64,000 nucleotides of DNA from JAWLFI01 sp964525165 (GTDB lineage: Bacteria; Bacteroidota; Bacteroidia; Chitinophagales; Saprospiraceae), in the NCBI GenBank assembly GCA_964525165.1, contig CAZGGG010000003.1, positions 1-64,000 on the forward strand, read 5' to 3'. Below are positions 25,103-33,827 of this stretch, one piece after another; the first letter of the stretch is position 1, and every line of letters begins with the position of its first letter. A program made the position numbers and the translations under genes. The notes under the pieces were generated by a model that made no database searches, was not told the DNA's origin, and was given only the letters and a program-made list of their open reading frames with translations.

Positions 25103-26749
25103 TTATTTTATTGTATCTATAAGGACTTGCCACGCTTGAAGAAGCCTCTTGCCCTTCCCTGTCAACAAAAAAATCGGAGAAAGAAAAAGTAAACCCAAGC
25201 TAATCAAGACATCCCCTTTCCTCTTTCTTATCATTAAGTCCACTTGATGATCATCTACTCTTCTATCTAAATGAATGACTTCAGCGACCTGATTTTTAGA
25301 GCTGCTGGATATTAGTGCTTTCCGATCTAAAGCTAAAATTCTATTCGCACGGATACTTGGGAATGCTGTAATATTCCTCACTACCTGATCCCAAGGAATC
25401 ACTCTTGGATCAAACACTATTTCACTTTCAGAATTGAAGGATTGATGATGTAAATCAGTGATCTGAATACACTGCTCAGGAATCAACTTACTCAGATCCA
25501 ATAATGCTGCAGCTGCCTCAAAGCCACTTTGGTCAGAAAGCACATAGGTATTTCCTCTTCGCTTATTTTGCGGAAGCATCATTTCCCTTCCGGAAAAAAT
25601 AGCATACGCGATTTTCATAAGGCTCACAAGAAATACACTCGAACCAATATATAAATAGTTTCTTTCATCCATTACACCCAATAAGAAAAGTGTACTCATA
25701 AGAACCCAGCTTATCAGCAAAGACTGTGTAATCGGCCACCAACGGTATGAAGGACGCTTACCGGCGAAGAAGTCTAGTAGAACGCTATAGCAAATAGCTG
25801 TACTCAAAACGGCTAGTACAGCCGGAGAAGATTGATGAGTCATCGTGCTTAACAAACCAAAAACAACTGCTACAGACACGATATCCATGATAAGAAACTG
25901 TATCTGCCTTATAAAGCGACTTAAAACTGCTATCCAAGCTCTCGTATAAATGGCTAATTGTATAAGTACACTTAGGACTGATTGCCAGGGTCTGCTGTAA
26001 TGCTTTTTAGCATAAATGCTCATCGCACTATAAAAGGTCCTTATATATTTCAGGCTTGATTTTTTGGTACTCTCGCCTTTAAAGTGGATGATTGAAGTGC
26101 TTGCGAGATAGTAATTTTTAAAGCCTTTTTGGCTCAGCTGATAACATAAATCAATATCCTCTCCATACATAAAAAATTCTTCATCAAGACCTCCGACGGC
26201 TTGATAATTGTCTTTTTTCATCATCATAAAGGCCCCTGTCAAAACGTCCACCTCTTGATTGACATTAGAATCCAAATGACCCATATAATAATAATTCAGC
26301 CATTTGGATCGGGGGAACAAATCATTCAATCCGGTAATCTTCCATGGTCCGGGGAAACCACGTTTTGACTCCGGGAGAAAAACACCACTGCCATCAAACA
26401 TGCGTACCCCCAAGGCTCCGGCATCAAGATGACTTTCCATAAAATCAATACAGAGCTGCAGCGTTTCCTTTTGCACAATCGTATCCGGATTCAACAGTAA
26501 GATGTATTCCCCTTCACAGCTATTCACTGCCAAATTATTAGCTTTCGCAAAACCAAGGTTTTCTCCGGGAGATAGTAGCTTTACCGTTGGATACTTTTCC
26601 TTTACCCATGGAACGGAATCATCAGTGGAGCCATTATCCACTACGATCACTTCATAAGAGAAATCGCATTCGGATTGCAATACTGAGCCAAGTGCCTGAT
26701 CAAGAAAATACCTGACATTATAATTTACAATGATTACAGAAAGCTTCAT
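25103..26749 (-). CDS. GT2 glycosyltransferase fused to a degenerate glycosylphosphotransferase-like membrane region
   Basis: 548 residues from ATG 26749. Residues 1-250 are a rhamnosyltransferase-like GT2 domain (SVIIVNYNVRYFLDQALGSV, LLNPDTIVQKE, then GEDIDLCYQLSQKGF). Residues about 265-370 hold five or so membrane helices; a Rossmann-like part follows (GNTYVLSDQSGFEAAAALL). The end (RKRKGDVLISLGLLFLSPIF) resembles only the first membrane segment of WcaJ-type transferases; the catalytic part with the PGPIF and GPRPE motifs is missing. Such fusions are known to me from Bacteroidota. Probably adds a sugar to a lipid-linked or surface glycan. Confidence 0.85.
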   Translation of the reverse strand: MKLSVIIVNYNVRYFLDQALGSVLQSECDFSYEVIVVDNGSTDDSVPWVKEKYPTVKLLSPGENLGFAKANNLAVNSCEGEYILLLNPDTIVQKETLQLCIDFMESHLDAGALGVRMFDGSGVFLPESKRGFPGPWKITGLNDLFPRSKWLNYYYMGHLDSNVNQEVDVLTGAFMMMKKDNYQAVGGLDEEFFMYGEDIDLCYQLSQKGFKNYYLASTSIIHFKGESTKKSSLKYIRTFYSAMSIYAKKHYSRPWQSVLSVLIQLAIYTRAWIAVLSRFIRQIQFLIMDIVSVAVVFGLLSTMTHQSSPAVLAVLSTAICYSVLLDFFAGKRPSYRWWPITQSLLISWVLMSTLFLLGVMDERNYLYIGSSVFLVSLMKIAYAIFSGREMMLPQNKRRGNTYVLSDQSGFEAAAALLDLSKLIPEQCIQITDLHHQSFNSESEIVFDPRVIPWDQVVRNITAFPSIRANRILALDRKALISSSSKNQVAEVIHLDRRVDDHQVDLMIRKRKGDVLISLGLLFLSPIFLLTGKGKRLLQAWQVLIDTIK

Positions 26750-26758
26750 AGACAAACA

Positions 26759-27364
26759 TCACTGCTCATAGGGCAATCGCGCAACAATACTTCGACCTAA
26801 AGTAACTTCATCTGCATACTCAAGGTCCCCTCCAAATGAAACTCCACGGGCAATGACGGACAACTTCACGTCGTATTTTTTCAGTTGCTTAGAGATATAA
26901 TAGGTCGTGGTCTCTCCCTCTATCGTTGGACTAATGGCCATAATAATTTCCACTTCCTCCAATTTCTCTACGCGCTCCATCAGTTCAGCTATTTTAATGT
27001 CTTCCGGCCCAACACCATCTATGGGAGAAATAATACCTCCTAACACATGGTATACCCCATTAAATTGTTGGGTATCCTCTATGGCCATAACATCACGTAC
27101 GGACTCGACTACACAAATCTGATTTTTCTTTCTGACCGGATCACTGCAAATTTCACAGATTATATCGTCAGCATAATTAAAGCAATGGGTACACTTTTTC
27201 AAATCATTGCCCAATGCCTTAATCGCTTCCGCAAAAGCGTCTGTGTGCTCTTCAGATCTACCTGCCAGAAATAAGGCCATCCTCAGGGCGTTTTTCTTTC
27301 CAATACCGGGCAATTTGGAGAAATGATGAACTGCCTGTTCTAGTATTTTAGAGGAATACTTCAT
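26759..27364 (-). CDS. recR: Recombination protein RecR
   Basis: 201 residues: helix-hairpin-helix start (HHFSKLPGIGKKNALRMA), four-cysteine zinc finger (CTHC and CEIC, about residues 57-73) and a Toprim domain (VVESVRDVMAIE, VEIIMAISPTIEGE). Acts with RecO and RecF in gap repair. The ATG at 27364 fits the family. It ends nine bases before the GT2 gene start. The 185 bases upstream, shared with the divergent E2 gene, show only AT-rich sequence and no clear promoter. Confidence 0.96.
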   Translation of the reverse strand: MKYSSKILEQAVHHFSKLPGIGKKNALRMALFLAGRSEEHTDAFAEAIKALGNDLKKCTHCFNYADDIICEICSDPVRKKNQICVVESVRDVMAIEDTQQFNGVYHVLGGIISPIDGVGPEDIKIAELMERVEKLEEVEIIMAISPTIEGETTTYYISKQLKKYDVKLSVIARGVSFGGDLEYADEVTLGRSIVARLPYEQ

Positions 27365-27549
27365 ATATGTAAATATACAATATTTGGTTACAAGGAATAC
27401 AAAGGAAATTCGTTCCTTGTTTTCAGTTCATAAACATTTCTATATTTATCGAACAAGCTCTTCTATTTTGCATTAATTATGATGTAATCAAGGAAGGCTT
27501 ATCATTGTAGCCAAAATCATTATTTTAGCAGCGGAAAAAACGCAATAGC

Positions 27550-28791
27550 ATGGCAGAAATAATAAGAATGCCCCGAATGAGTGATACCATGGAAGAGGGC
27601 AATATCGTAGAATGGTTGAAACAAGTTGGAGATGAGGTAGAGCCCGGAGATATTCTTGCTGAAGTAGAAACGGACAAAGCCACCATGGAGCTGGAAAGCT
27701 ATCATGAAGGTGTTTTATTGCATATAGGTGTAGCAGAAGGTGCGGTACCTGTCAACGCGGTCATTGCCGTGATTGGAGAAGAAGGAGAAGATTTTGAGTC
27801 TCAACTCAAAGAGGCAGAATCCTCAACAGGCGATACGGATAACGAAGCTGAAGGTTCTTCTGAAGAAAAAGCTGATGCTCCGGAAACACAAGAAGAGTCC
27901 GTAAGCAATACAAGCTCAAGCGGTTCAGAACAAAGAATCAAAGCATCTCCTTTAGCTAAAAAGATGGCTGAAGAATCTAATATCGACTTATCAAAAGTAA
28001 AAGGCTCAGGGGATAATGGCCGTATCGTTAAAAAAGATATTGAAGAATATCAAGCTTCAGGAGCTTCCACTCCTACCCCTCAGGTAAGTGCTCCTGCTGC
28101 TGCCTCGGTAGGAGAAGCAGAAGAAGTAGCCGTTTCACAAATGCGTAAAACGATTGCCAAGCGCTTGAGCCAAAGTAAGTTTACAGCGCCGCATTTTTAC
28201 CTAACAAGAGAAATCCGTATGGATCAGGCCATGGCCGCACGGAAGAGAATCAATGAATTGGCAGACACCAAAGTCTCTTTCAATGATTTAGTGGTAAAAG
28301 CTTGCGCTGCGGCACTGAAAAAACATCCCGGAATTAATTCTTCCTGGCTGGGAGATAAAATCCGCTACAATAAGTCCATCAATGTGGGCGTGGCCGTAGC
28401 TATTGATGATGGACTAGTTGTGCCGGTCCTTTTTGATACAGACAAGAAGACCTTGAGCGAAATCAATGCTGAAGTTAAAGACAAAGCTACCCGAGCGAAG
28501 GAAAGAAAATTATCCACCGAAGAAATGCAGGGAAACACCTTTACAATTTCCAATCTTGGAATGTTTGGGATAGAAGAGTTTACAGCCATCATCAATCCGC
28601 CTGATGCCTGTATTTTGGCAGTAGGAGGAATCGTTCAAAAACCGGTTGTGACTAATGGTGAAATCACAGTAGGGCATACTATGAAAGTTACTTTATCCTG
28701 TGACCACCGAGTAGTAGATGGCGCTACAGGAGCCCAATTCCTCCAAACTTTAGCAGCTATGTTAGAAGAACCTATGAGGATGCTGGTATAA
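27550..28791 (+). CDS. Dihydrolipoamide acetyltransferase, E2 of a 2-oxoacid dehydrogenase (probably pyruvate)
   Basis: 413 residues. One lipoyl domain with Lys43 in VETDKATMELES, an acidic Ser/Glu/Ala-rich linker (about 85-130), an E1/E3-binding domain (ASPLAKKMAEESNIDL) and a catalytic core with His386 and Asp390 in CDHRVVDGATG. The core motif and the peripheral domain favour a pyruvate dehydrogenase E2 (AceF/PdhC) over a 2-oxoglutarate one, but E1 and E3 genes are not in this window. It stands alone with a terminator behind it. Confidence 0.9.
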   Translation: MAEIIRMPRMSDTMEEGNIVEWLKQVGDEVEPGDILAEVETDKATMELESYHEGVLLHIGVAEGAVPVNAVIAVIGEEGEDFESQLKEAESSTGDTDNEAEGSSEEKADAPETQEESVSNTSSSGSEQRIKASPLAKKMAEESNIDLSKVKGSGDNGRIVKKDIEEYQASGASTPTPQVSAPAAASVGEAEEVAVSQMRKTIAKRLSQSKFTAPHFYLTREIRMDQAMAARKRINELADTKVSFNDLVVKACAAALKKHPGINSSWLGDKIRYNKSINVGVAVAIDDGLVVPVLFDTDKKTLSEINAEVKDKATRAKERKLSTEEMQGNTFTISNLGMFGIEEFTAIINPPDACILAVGGIVQKPVVTNGEITVGHTMKVTLSCDHRVVDGATGAQFLQTLAAMLEEPMRMLV

Positions 28792-28823
28792 TGGTCATCT
28801 AGTACCATTCTCAAAAAAAATGG

Positions 28824-28863
28824 CAGGTAGGACGATCAGCCTTTAGTCGACCTACCTGTTTTA
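28824..28863 (+). terminator. Rho-independent terminator after the E2 gene
   Basis: CAGGTAGG-a-CGA pairs with TCG-a-CCTACCTG (28824-28858), followed by T-rich sequence. The minus side is flanked by A-rich DNA too, so it may serve the convergent secreted-protein gene as well. Confidence 0.85.
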
Positions 28864-29682
28864 TTTTATGAATAAAGGTAAGCTTGATAAGGTACCATTT
28901 TGGTATATAGAAAGATAATAATACCCCTCAGGTAATGCCATTGATTGAATATTCAAGCGGTTTACATCATGATGCAAAACTCTTGACCATTCCCTCACAC
29001 ATTGTCCTTGTGCATTCCAAAGGCTGATTCTGGATGGCTTATCGTTGATGCTCTCTGTGTTTTTGAGCTGAATAAAAATTACCTCTGTAGCAGGGTTGGG
29101 GAAAACAACTATTTCAGCCGTCCCACCTATAGATGTAGTAACATTACTAGTTTCATCTACATCAATAGGGCATTCTACCCTTTGATTGAAGGCGCATCCA
29201 GGCTCAGATAAGTAGAGGTGTATGTAGGACAATCTTTTTTTGAAAAGGTCAGATAGCTGTGCGTCATTTTCAGATAGCAGTGAAACGGAAAATAGATTAT
29301 TCAGTATGTCTACACTTCCCAAATTGCCATCATCTTTTCCAATCTGACCTCTCAATACATCATTCACTTCGTCCCAAACTAAATTTACATCAAAACCACT
29401 CAAGGCAGGATGAACGATAAATTGATCTAAAAACTCAGCATCTTGAAAATATAAACGAAACTCGATGTAATTCACATTTTCAGCCGATACTTGAGCATCC
29501 AACTCAAAAGACTGATTAGCCTGAATAGCCGAACTAGAGATCATCACCGGAAAATCAGCAGCAATAATCGGATTCCTGCTTACTGTGATAGGAACCTGAG
29601 CTAAAAAGCGTTCCCCATTTTCCGCCTCCAAAGCAAGCGTGATTTCTCGATTTTCAGTAGCAGCATCGCCTTGCAGTACCAA
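28861..29682 (-). CDS. C-terminal part of a secreted protein with type IX (type A) sorting domain
   Basis: About 273 codons, open at its 5' side. The last 80 residues form a T9SS sorting domain: VFPNPATEVIFIQL opens it, then ISLWNAQGQCVREW and LPEGYYYLSIYQNG. The part before it is beta-rich and not recognised. The first codon at 29682 is a TTG and is not a genuine start: the reading frame runs into a stop at 29694 in unrelated DNA. I take it as the continuation of the N-terminal part at 29933-30609, cut by a chimeric assembly stretch. The cargo would be secreted through the PorU/PorV machinery encoded 6 kb away. Confidence 0.75.
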   Translation of the reverse strand: MVLQGDAATENREITLALEAENGERFLAQVPITVSRNPIIAADFPVMISSSAIQANQSFELDAQVSAENVNYIEFRLYFQDAEFLDQFIVHPALSGFDVNLVWDEVNDVLRGQIGKDDGNLGSVDILNNLFSVSLLSENDAQLSDLFKKRLSYIHLYLSEPGCAFNQRVECPIDVDETSNVTTSIGGTAEIVVFPNPATEVIFIQLKNTESINDKPSRISLWNAQGQCVREWSRVLHHDVNRLNIQSMALPEGYYYLSIYQNGTLSSLPLFIK

Positions 29683-29922
29683 TGATTCTTGCTACCACAC
29701 TTTTCATTGCATTGATGACAGACCAAACGATCAATCGTATCACCCTTTTTGCCTTCCTCTTGAGTTTGGGGCTGATCGTAGATGATGCCATTGTCGTAAC
29801 TGACCCCGCCGCCGAAGGCCGAAGGACGCATGTCCTTGGTCATGTCGTCGCCGGCCGTGCGGCTCCAAAGCCGTGCGCCGGTCTTCTTGTCGAAGGCGTG
29901 GATGGTGCCATCNNNNNNNNNN
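29670..29922. other. Chimeric foreign stretch: RND-transporter fragment joined to a BamB-like fragment
   Basis: From about 29670 to 29798 the plus strand reads as part of an RND efflux pump inner-membrane domain (INRITLFAFLLSLGLIVD followed by DAIVV, the conserved helix-4 motif). From 29778 to 29922 the minus strand reads as a beta-propeller PQQ/BamB-like protein (DGTIHAFDKKTGARLWS, AFGGGVSYDNGIIY). The second piece is about two-thirds GC by hand count, far above the neighbouring genes. Neither piece is a gene here. Both break off with no start or stop of their own, so I read this as a mis-assembly next to the N gap. Confidence 0.8.
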
Positions 29923-29932
29923 GTCTATAAAA
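29923..29932. other. Assembly gap (10 N) inside the secreted-protein gene
   Basis: Ten Ns separating the chimeric stretch from the N-terminal half of the sorting-domain protein. The true distance is unknown. Confidence 0.9.
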
Positions 29933-30609
29933 CCCAAGTCATAGGTTCCGCATTGATACTGAATATTGGTAACCAAGTCACTAGGTACAATTGTACGGCA
30001 ATAATTATTCCCTAAATCAAAATTAGTATTCGTTTGAATGTCCCAACTGAAACCTTCCGAACAAAATTGAGTAATCGGATTGAGCAGGCAAACTTCAGCA
30101 TCTTCATGATTATAGATTAAAATGGTCGTGTCTTCTGAAAAATGCACCGGTAGCACCATCTCTGAAGCTTCCGGATCAAATATTTCAAATGAATAGGTAC
30201 GATTATTAGATCCATTAATCATTGATCGTGCATCTAACTGCAGAGGTAATTCTGTTCTATCAATCACCACGTTTTGTACACACCTATCTTCTAATTCTGA
30301 TACGAAATCAAATCGATTCATTGAATCCAATTGATAACCGTTGTCCCAATTGATAAAATTGTAGAACCGTACAACGGAAGCACAATCCGAAGGCATATTC
30401 AAAGTATCCAGCTCATAGCTGAAGAAGATATTCTGTTGTATATCTTTAGCAAGAAGCTCTGCAGATTCAATATCAAGATAGCTCTCTAATAAGCTACAAT
30501 CAGTCATTTTTATGATATCATCCGGAATATGAAATTCACCGGATTGGGCGAGCATCAAAGGCGTGGAAAAAAGAAACCAAAAGGACAGATTTAAAAATAT
30601 ATACTTCAT
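29933..30609 (-). CDS. N-terminal part of the same secreted protein
   Basis: About 225 residues from ATG 30609, with signal peptide MKYIFLNLSFWFLFSTPLML then AQ as the likely cleavage region. The mature part is Cys-containing and acidic with no family I recognise. It runs open into the N gap (last readable residues CGTYDLGFID). A start at 30666 was rejected because it puts 19 residues before the signal. Confidence 0.7.
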
Positions 30610-30630
30610 AATCAACATTTTAACTAAAAT

Positions 30631-30686
30631 AAAAAAAAAGATGATGCAACCAAAACACAAGGTCATAAGTGTTAAAGTGCATCATC
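30631..30686 (-). terminator. Rho-independent terminator after the OmpA-family gene
   Basis: Minus strand: GATGATGC (30686-30679) pairs with GCATCATC (30647-30640), an inner AACAC pairs with GTGTT, and nine T follow (30639-30631). The secreted-protein start codon lies only 22 bases further on. Confidence 0.85.
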
Positions 30687-30725
30687 CTCAATGAGAGCTT
30701 GTCTCAGCCTCAACCAAACTTCTTT

Positions 30726-32402
30726 TTAATAACCGGTATTCGTATTTCCTTTGTACTTCGGTTCTACACCCTGCTTTTGATTCGCAGGTGGATCCATTGG
30801 CAGATCTTTTGGGCCGGCAATACTAAACTCTACTCTTCGATTCAGGTAATGTTGATCCTCTATATCGCGGGAAACGTTCTTTTTTTCAGGTAGGTTTTGG
30901 ATGATCGGATCTCCTTCTCCCCCATACTGTATTATGAACCGATTTTTATCAATCCCATATCTTTCATTTAGATAGTTTATGGCAGCCAAAGACCTTTTAT
31001 AGGAAAGGACTTCGTTGTAAGATTCATCTGCTCTGTTATCAGCATAGCCTTTCACTACTACATTGACATTGGGATTATTTTTGATTACGGAAGCTATTTG
31101 CTGCAATTTAGGAATCATTTGAGGTCTAATGTCGCTGGAATTCAGATCGAAATTGATCATAGGTAGCCACCAATTCATTCTCACTTCATCTAGTTTTCCT
31201 TCGATCATAAGCTCAATCTCAGACCTTGTTAAATATGGGTCATCGACTTGTGCGACTCCGTTTTCATCAATCGGATACCCTTGCGGTGAAAATAGCTCCT
31301 CATCCCTGTAATCAGGAATCCCGTCATTATCTGTATCTATAGCCTTACCTTTTACATCCACTGCAGCACCTTGGGGCGTTTCAGTATCTGCATCAAACAT
31401 ATCCAAAACACCATCATTATCAGAATCTGTCAAATCTAATTCGGGTCTTTGCTTGAGAGCTGCAATATCATTGTAGGCGCTATTTAATGGGTTGACCCAA
31501 TATAAAGGCTCCACCTTCTTATCAAATGAACCAATATTGATGTTTATCCGAACACTTGTATAGTGTGTATTGTCCGGATAATTGGATCTATCTTGAGCGG
31601 TTCTTTGTACATATCCATCTACATAATCATAGAAGTTTAAGCTATAAGAATGCTCTAAGGATAGATTAACCCGATTGGATAGTTTTCTGGAAACACCAAA
31701 TCCCAGCTGTGCGCTGAGGTTTAAATCATTCCCAAAGATGGACAAGAAACCATCAGGTCTGAGGGCATCTGTTTCAAATTCACCATCTAAAAGAGCTTTA
31801 ATTTGGTCCTTGGCATCGTCCGCTTGATAGTCAATATTTGAGAAATCATAAATCTGACCATTTGCATCCAAAGCATCATACTTTGTATTAAATCCATACA
31901 CGCCCAGCCCCACAAGGCCGTAAATATTCCATTTGGGTGTAGGATTATGGAAAAGAATATTTCCTGCATTAATGATCAATTGACCGTTCAACGCATAATA
32001 AGAGGTTTGGTAGTTACGAACGAATCCTCCTCCCTCGTTACCATATCCCAAGGATCGAAGAACTGAATTGGCATTGGTTGTAGCAGCGTTATAAGCACGG
32101 TTCTCCAACCCTCGCATCTGACCATAGGTAAACTCTCCACGCAAGCTAAAGGTGTAAGAAACCGCTTTTCTCAAATGTACGCCAACTCCAAAACCTCCGG
32201 GATAGCTACTTCTGACATCTGAAGACATGTAGTTTAGACCGGTGTGAATGCCGATTTCCCACATATCGATGGGCTTGGCAGAAAAGGCCGCCGCCCCACT
32301 TTCAAAGTCATTACTCTGTTCAGATTCAGGAGTTTCTGAATTCTGGCTGATTCCTGCCTGGTACCAACCCAAAATCAGGAATAGAATGATTACATACTTC
32401 AT
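30726..32402 (-). CDS. OmpA-family outer-membrane protein with calcium-binding repeats
   Basis: 558 residues from ATG 32402 (signal MKYVIILFLILGWYQAGIS). Residues about 45-310 look like an outer-membrane beta-barrel. Then two thrombospondin type 3-like acidic repeats (DLTDSDNDGVLDMFDADTET and DTDNDGIPDYRDEE), a linker, and a C-terminal OmpA peptidoglycan-binding domain (INFDLNSSDIRPQM, VVKGYADNRADESYN, LNRRVEFSI). It should tie the outer membrane to peptidoglycan. A -7-like TATCTTTA lies upstream near 32420. Confidence 0.88.
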   Translation of the reverse strand: MKYVIILFLILGWYQAGISQNSETPESEQSNDFESGAAAFSAKPIDMWEIGIHTGLNYMSSDVRSSYPGGFGVGVHLRKAVSYTFSLRGEFTYGQMRGLENRAYNAATTNANSVLRSLGYGNEGGGFVRNYQTSYYALNGQLIINAGNILFHNPTPKWNIYGLVGLGVYGFNTKYDALDANGQIYDFSNIDYQADDAKDQIKALLDGEFETDALRPDGFLSIFGNDLNLSAQLGFGVSRKLSNRVNLSLEHSYSLNFYDYVDGYVQRTAQDRSNYPDNTHYTSVRININIGSFDKKVEPLYWVNPLNSAYNDIAALKQRPELDLTDSDNDGVLDMFDADTETPQGAAVDVKGKAIDTDNDGIPDYRDEELFSPQGYPIDENGVAQVDDPYLTRSEIELMIEGKLDEVRMNWWLPMINFDLNSSDIRPQMIPKLQQIASVIKNNPNVNVVVKGYADNRADESYNEVLSYKRSLAAINYLNERYGIDKNRFIIQYGGEGDPIIQNLPEKKNVSRDIEDQHYLNRRVEFSIAGPKDLPMDPPANQKQGVEPKYKGNTNTGY

Positions 32403-32526
32403 GGCTCTCATTGATTTCTTGTAAAGATACAACAAACCAACAACAGATTAAACCAAAATGATATATGTAACCGACTATTTTATACGAAAATGTGTAAAAA
32501 ATAGAACTAAACATGTTTTTCCACCC

Positions 32527-33753
32527 CTAAACTTCTGTTTTCCGGAGTGCAATTTGAATAGCCCTTTGAAATAACCCATGGCTATCCTCATTCTCAGCAT
32601 GTAGTTCTTCCAATGCTTTTTGAATAATCGTAGAAGCGTCTTCAAAAATAGACTGATCTGTAATCTCGATACTTTGTTGCATTAGATAGGCAAAGGTTCT
32701 TGCCATACCACAATTAGCAATAAAGTCAGGAATCAGACTGATTTCTTGGTCTACCCATTCAGCTGTTTCTCCGAAGAATATTTTATCATCTACGAAAGGT
32801 ACATTCGCACCACAACTCATTACTTCAAGACCATGAGCTATCAGTCGCTCCATCTGGTCTCTGTTAATAATTTTGGATGCAGCTCCCGGAATAAAAACAT
32901 CACAATCCAAATCCCATATTTTTTCATTGGTCTCGTCAAAACTCAGAAGCTCAGAAGCTGCAAGCTTATTACCATCTTTATCAATAAACAATTGAACCAC
33001 TTCTTCTTTTGATAAGCCTTCCGGAGCTATGATCCCTCCGGCTTTATCAATGATGCCAACGATTTTAGCACCTTGCTGAGCCAGATAATAGCCTGCTGCG
33101 GCAGCAACATTTCCCCAACCCTGTATGATGACCTTTTTTCCTTCTGTTAGGCTATTGTGATATAAATGATAATAATGCCTGACAGATTCTGCTACACCCC
33201 AGCCTGTGATCATATCTGCTACGGCAAATTTTTTATCATGTACCGGTGCGAACCGAGGGTCCTCTATGATTTTGGCAACTCCATATCTCAACTGTCCCAC
33301 CCGTTGAATTTTATCTCCTTTGGTCGCGACAAAATGACCATTTACCACTCCTTCCTGTGGGTGCCAAAGTCCAAGATCTTCGGTAATAGGTATCACATCT
33401 TTCAATTCATCCACATTGAGGTCTCCCCCGGTTCCATAATAGTTTTTCAATAAGGGAAAAACAGCTTTGAACCATCTTCCCAGAACTTCATTCTTTCGAG
33501 GGTCTGATGGATCAAAGTCAATACCAGACTTTGCACCACCAATAGAAGGACCACTCACCGTAAATTTCACCTCCATAACCTTAGCCAAGGACACTACTTC
33601 GTCCTTCGTCAAACCTTTTCGCATCCGAGTGCCTCCTCCAGCTGCTCCATTCTTCAAAGAATTGATCACCACCCAACCCTTGGCATCTGTTTCTGAATCA
33701 GACCATTCAAATACAATCTCAGGTGCTTTGTTAATATACTCACTAAGTGTCAT
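32527..33753 (-). CDS. Glutamate (Glu/Leu/Phe/Val family) dehydrogenase
   Basis: 408 residues. The substrate-binding glycine loop AGGGTRMRKGL and catalytic-lysine region SGPSIGGAKSGIDFDP lie near residues 35-80, the NAD(P) domain has IQGWGNVAAAAGYYLAQQGA. It is a shorter, bacterial-type member of this family. Amino-acid specificity (glutamate versus branched-chain leucine) cannot be decided from sequence alone. It is flanked by a 124-base gap holding no visible signal downstream of OmpA's start and a 74-base divergent gap to the ureohydrolase-like gene. Confidence 0.88.
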   Translation of the reverse strand: MTLSEYINKAPEIVFEWSDSETDAKGWVVINSLKNGAAGGGTRMRKGLTKDEVVSLAKVMEVKFTVSGPSIGGAKSGIDFDPSDPRKNEVLGRWFKAVFPLLKNYYGTGGDLNVDELKDVIPITEDLGLWHPQEGVVNGHFVATKGDKIQRVGQLRYGVAKIIEDPRFAPVHDKKFAVADMITGWGVAESVRHYYHLYHNSLTEGKKVIIQGWGNVAAAAGYYLAQQGAKIVGIIDKAGGIIAPEGLSKEEVVQLFIDKDGNKLAASELLSFDETNEKIWDLDCDVFIPGAASKIINRDQMERLIAHGLEVMSCGANVPFVDDKIFFGETAEWVDQEISLIPDFIANCGMARTFAYLMQQSIEITDQSIFEDASTIIQKALEELHAENEDSHGLFQRAIQIALRKTEV

Positions 33754-33827
33754 GGAATTATTAGTTTTCTCGTATTAAATTATAATTTATCTTTATATGT
33801 GAAAGACGCCACAAATTAATAAAATTC

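Noticed and set aside
29682..29930. An apparent small plus-strand membrane protein gene
   Set aside because: It is a chimera: an RND fragment read into a reversed BamB-like fragment, ending in Ns. Not a gene.
28861..30609. Pseudogene call for the sorting-domain protein
   Set aside because: The break coincides with an N gap and foreign sequence, so an assembly fault is a better explanation than gene decay.
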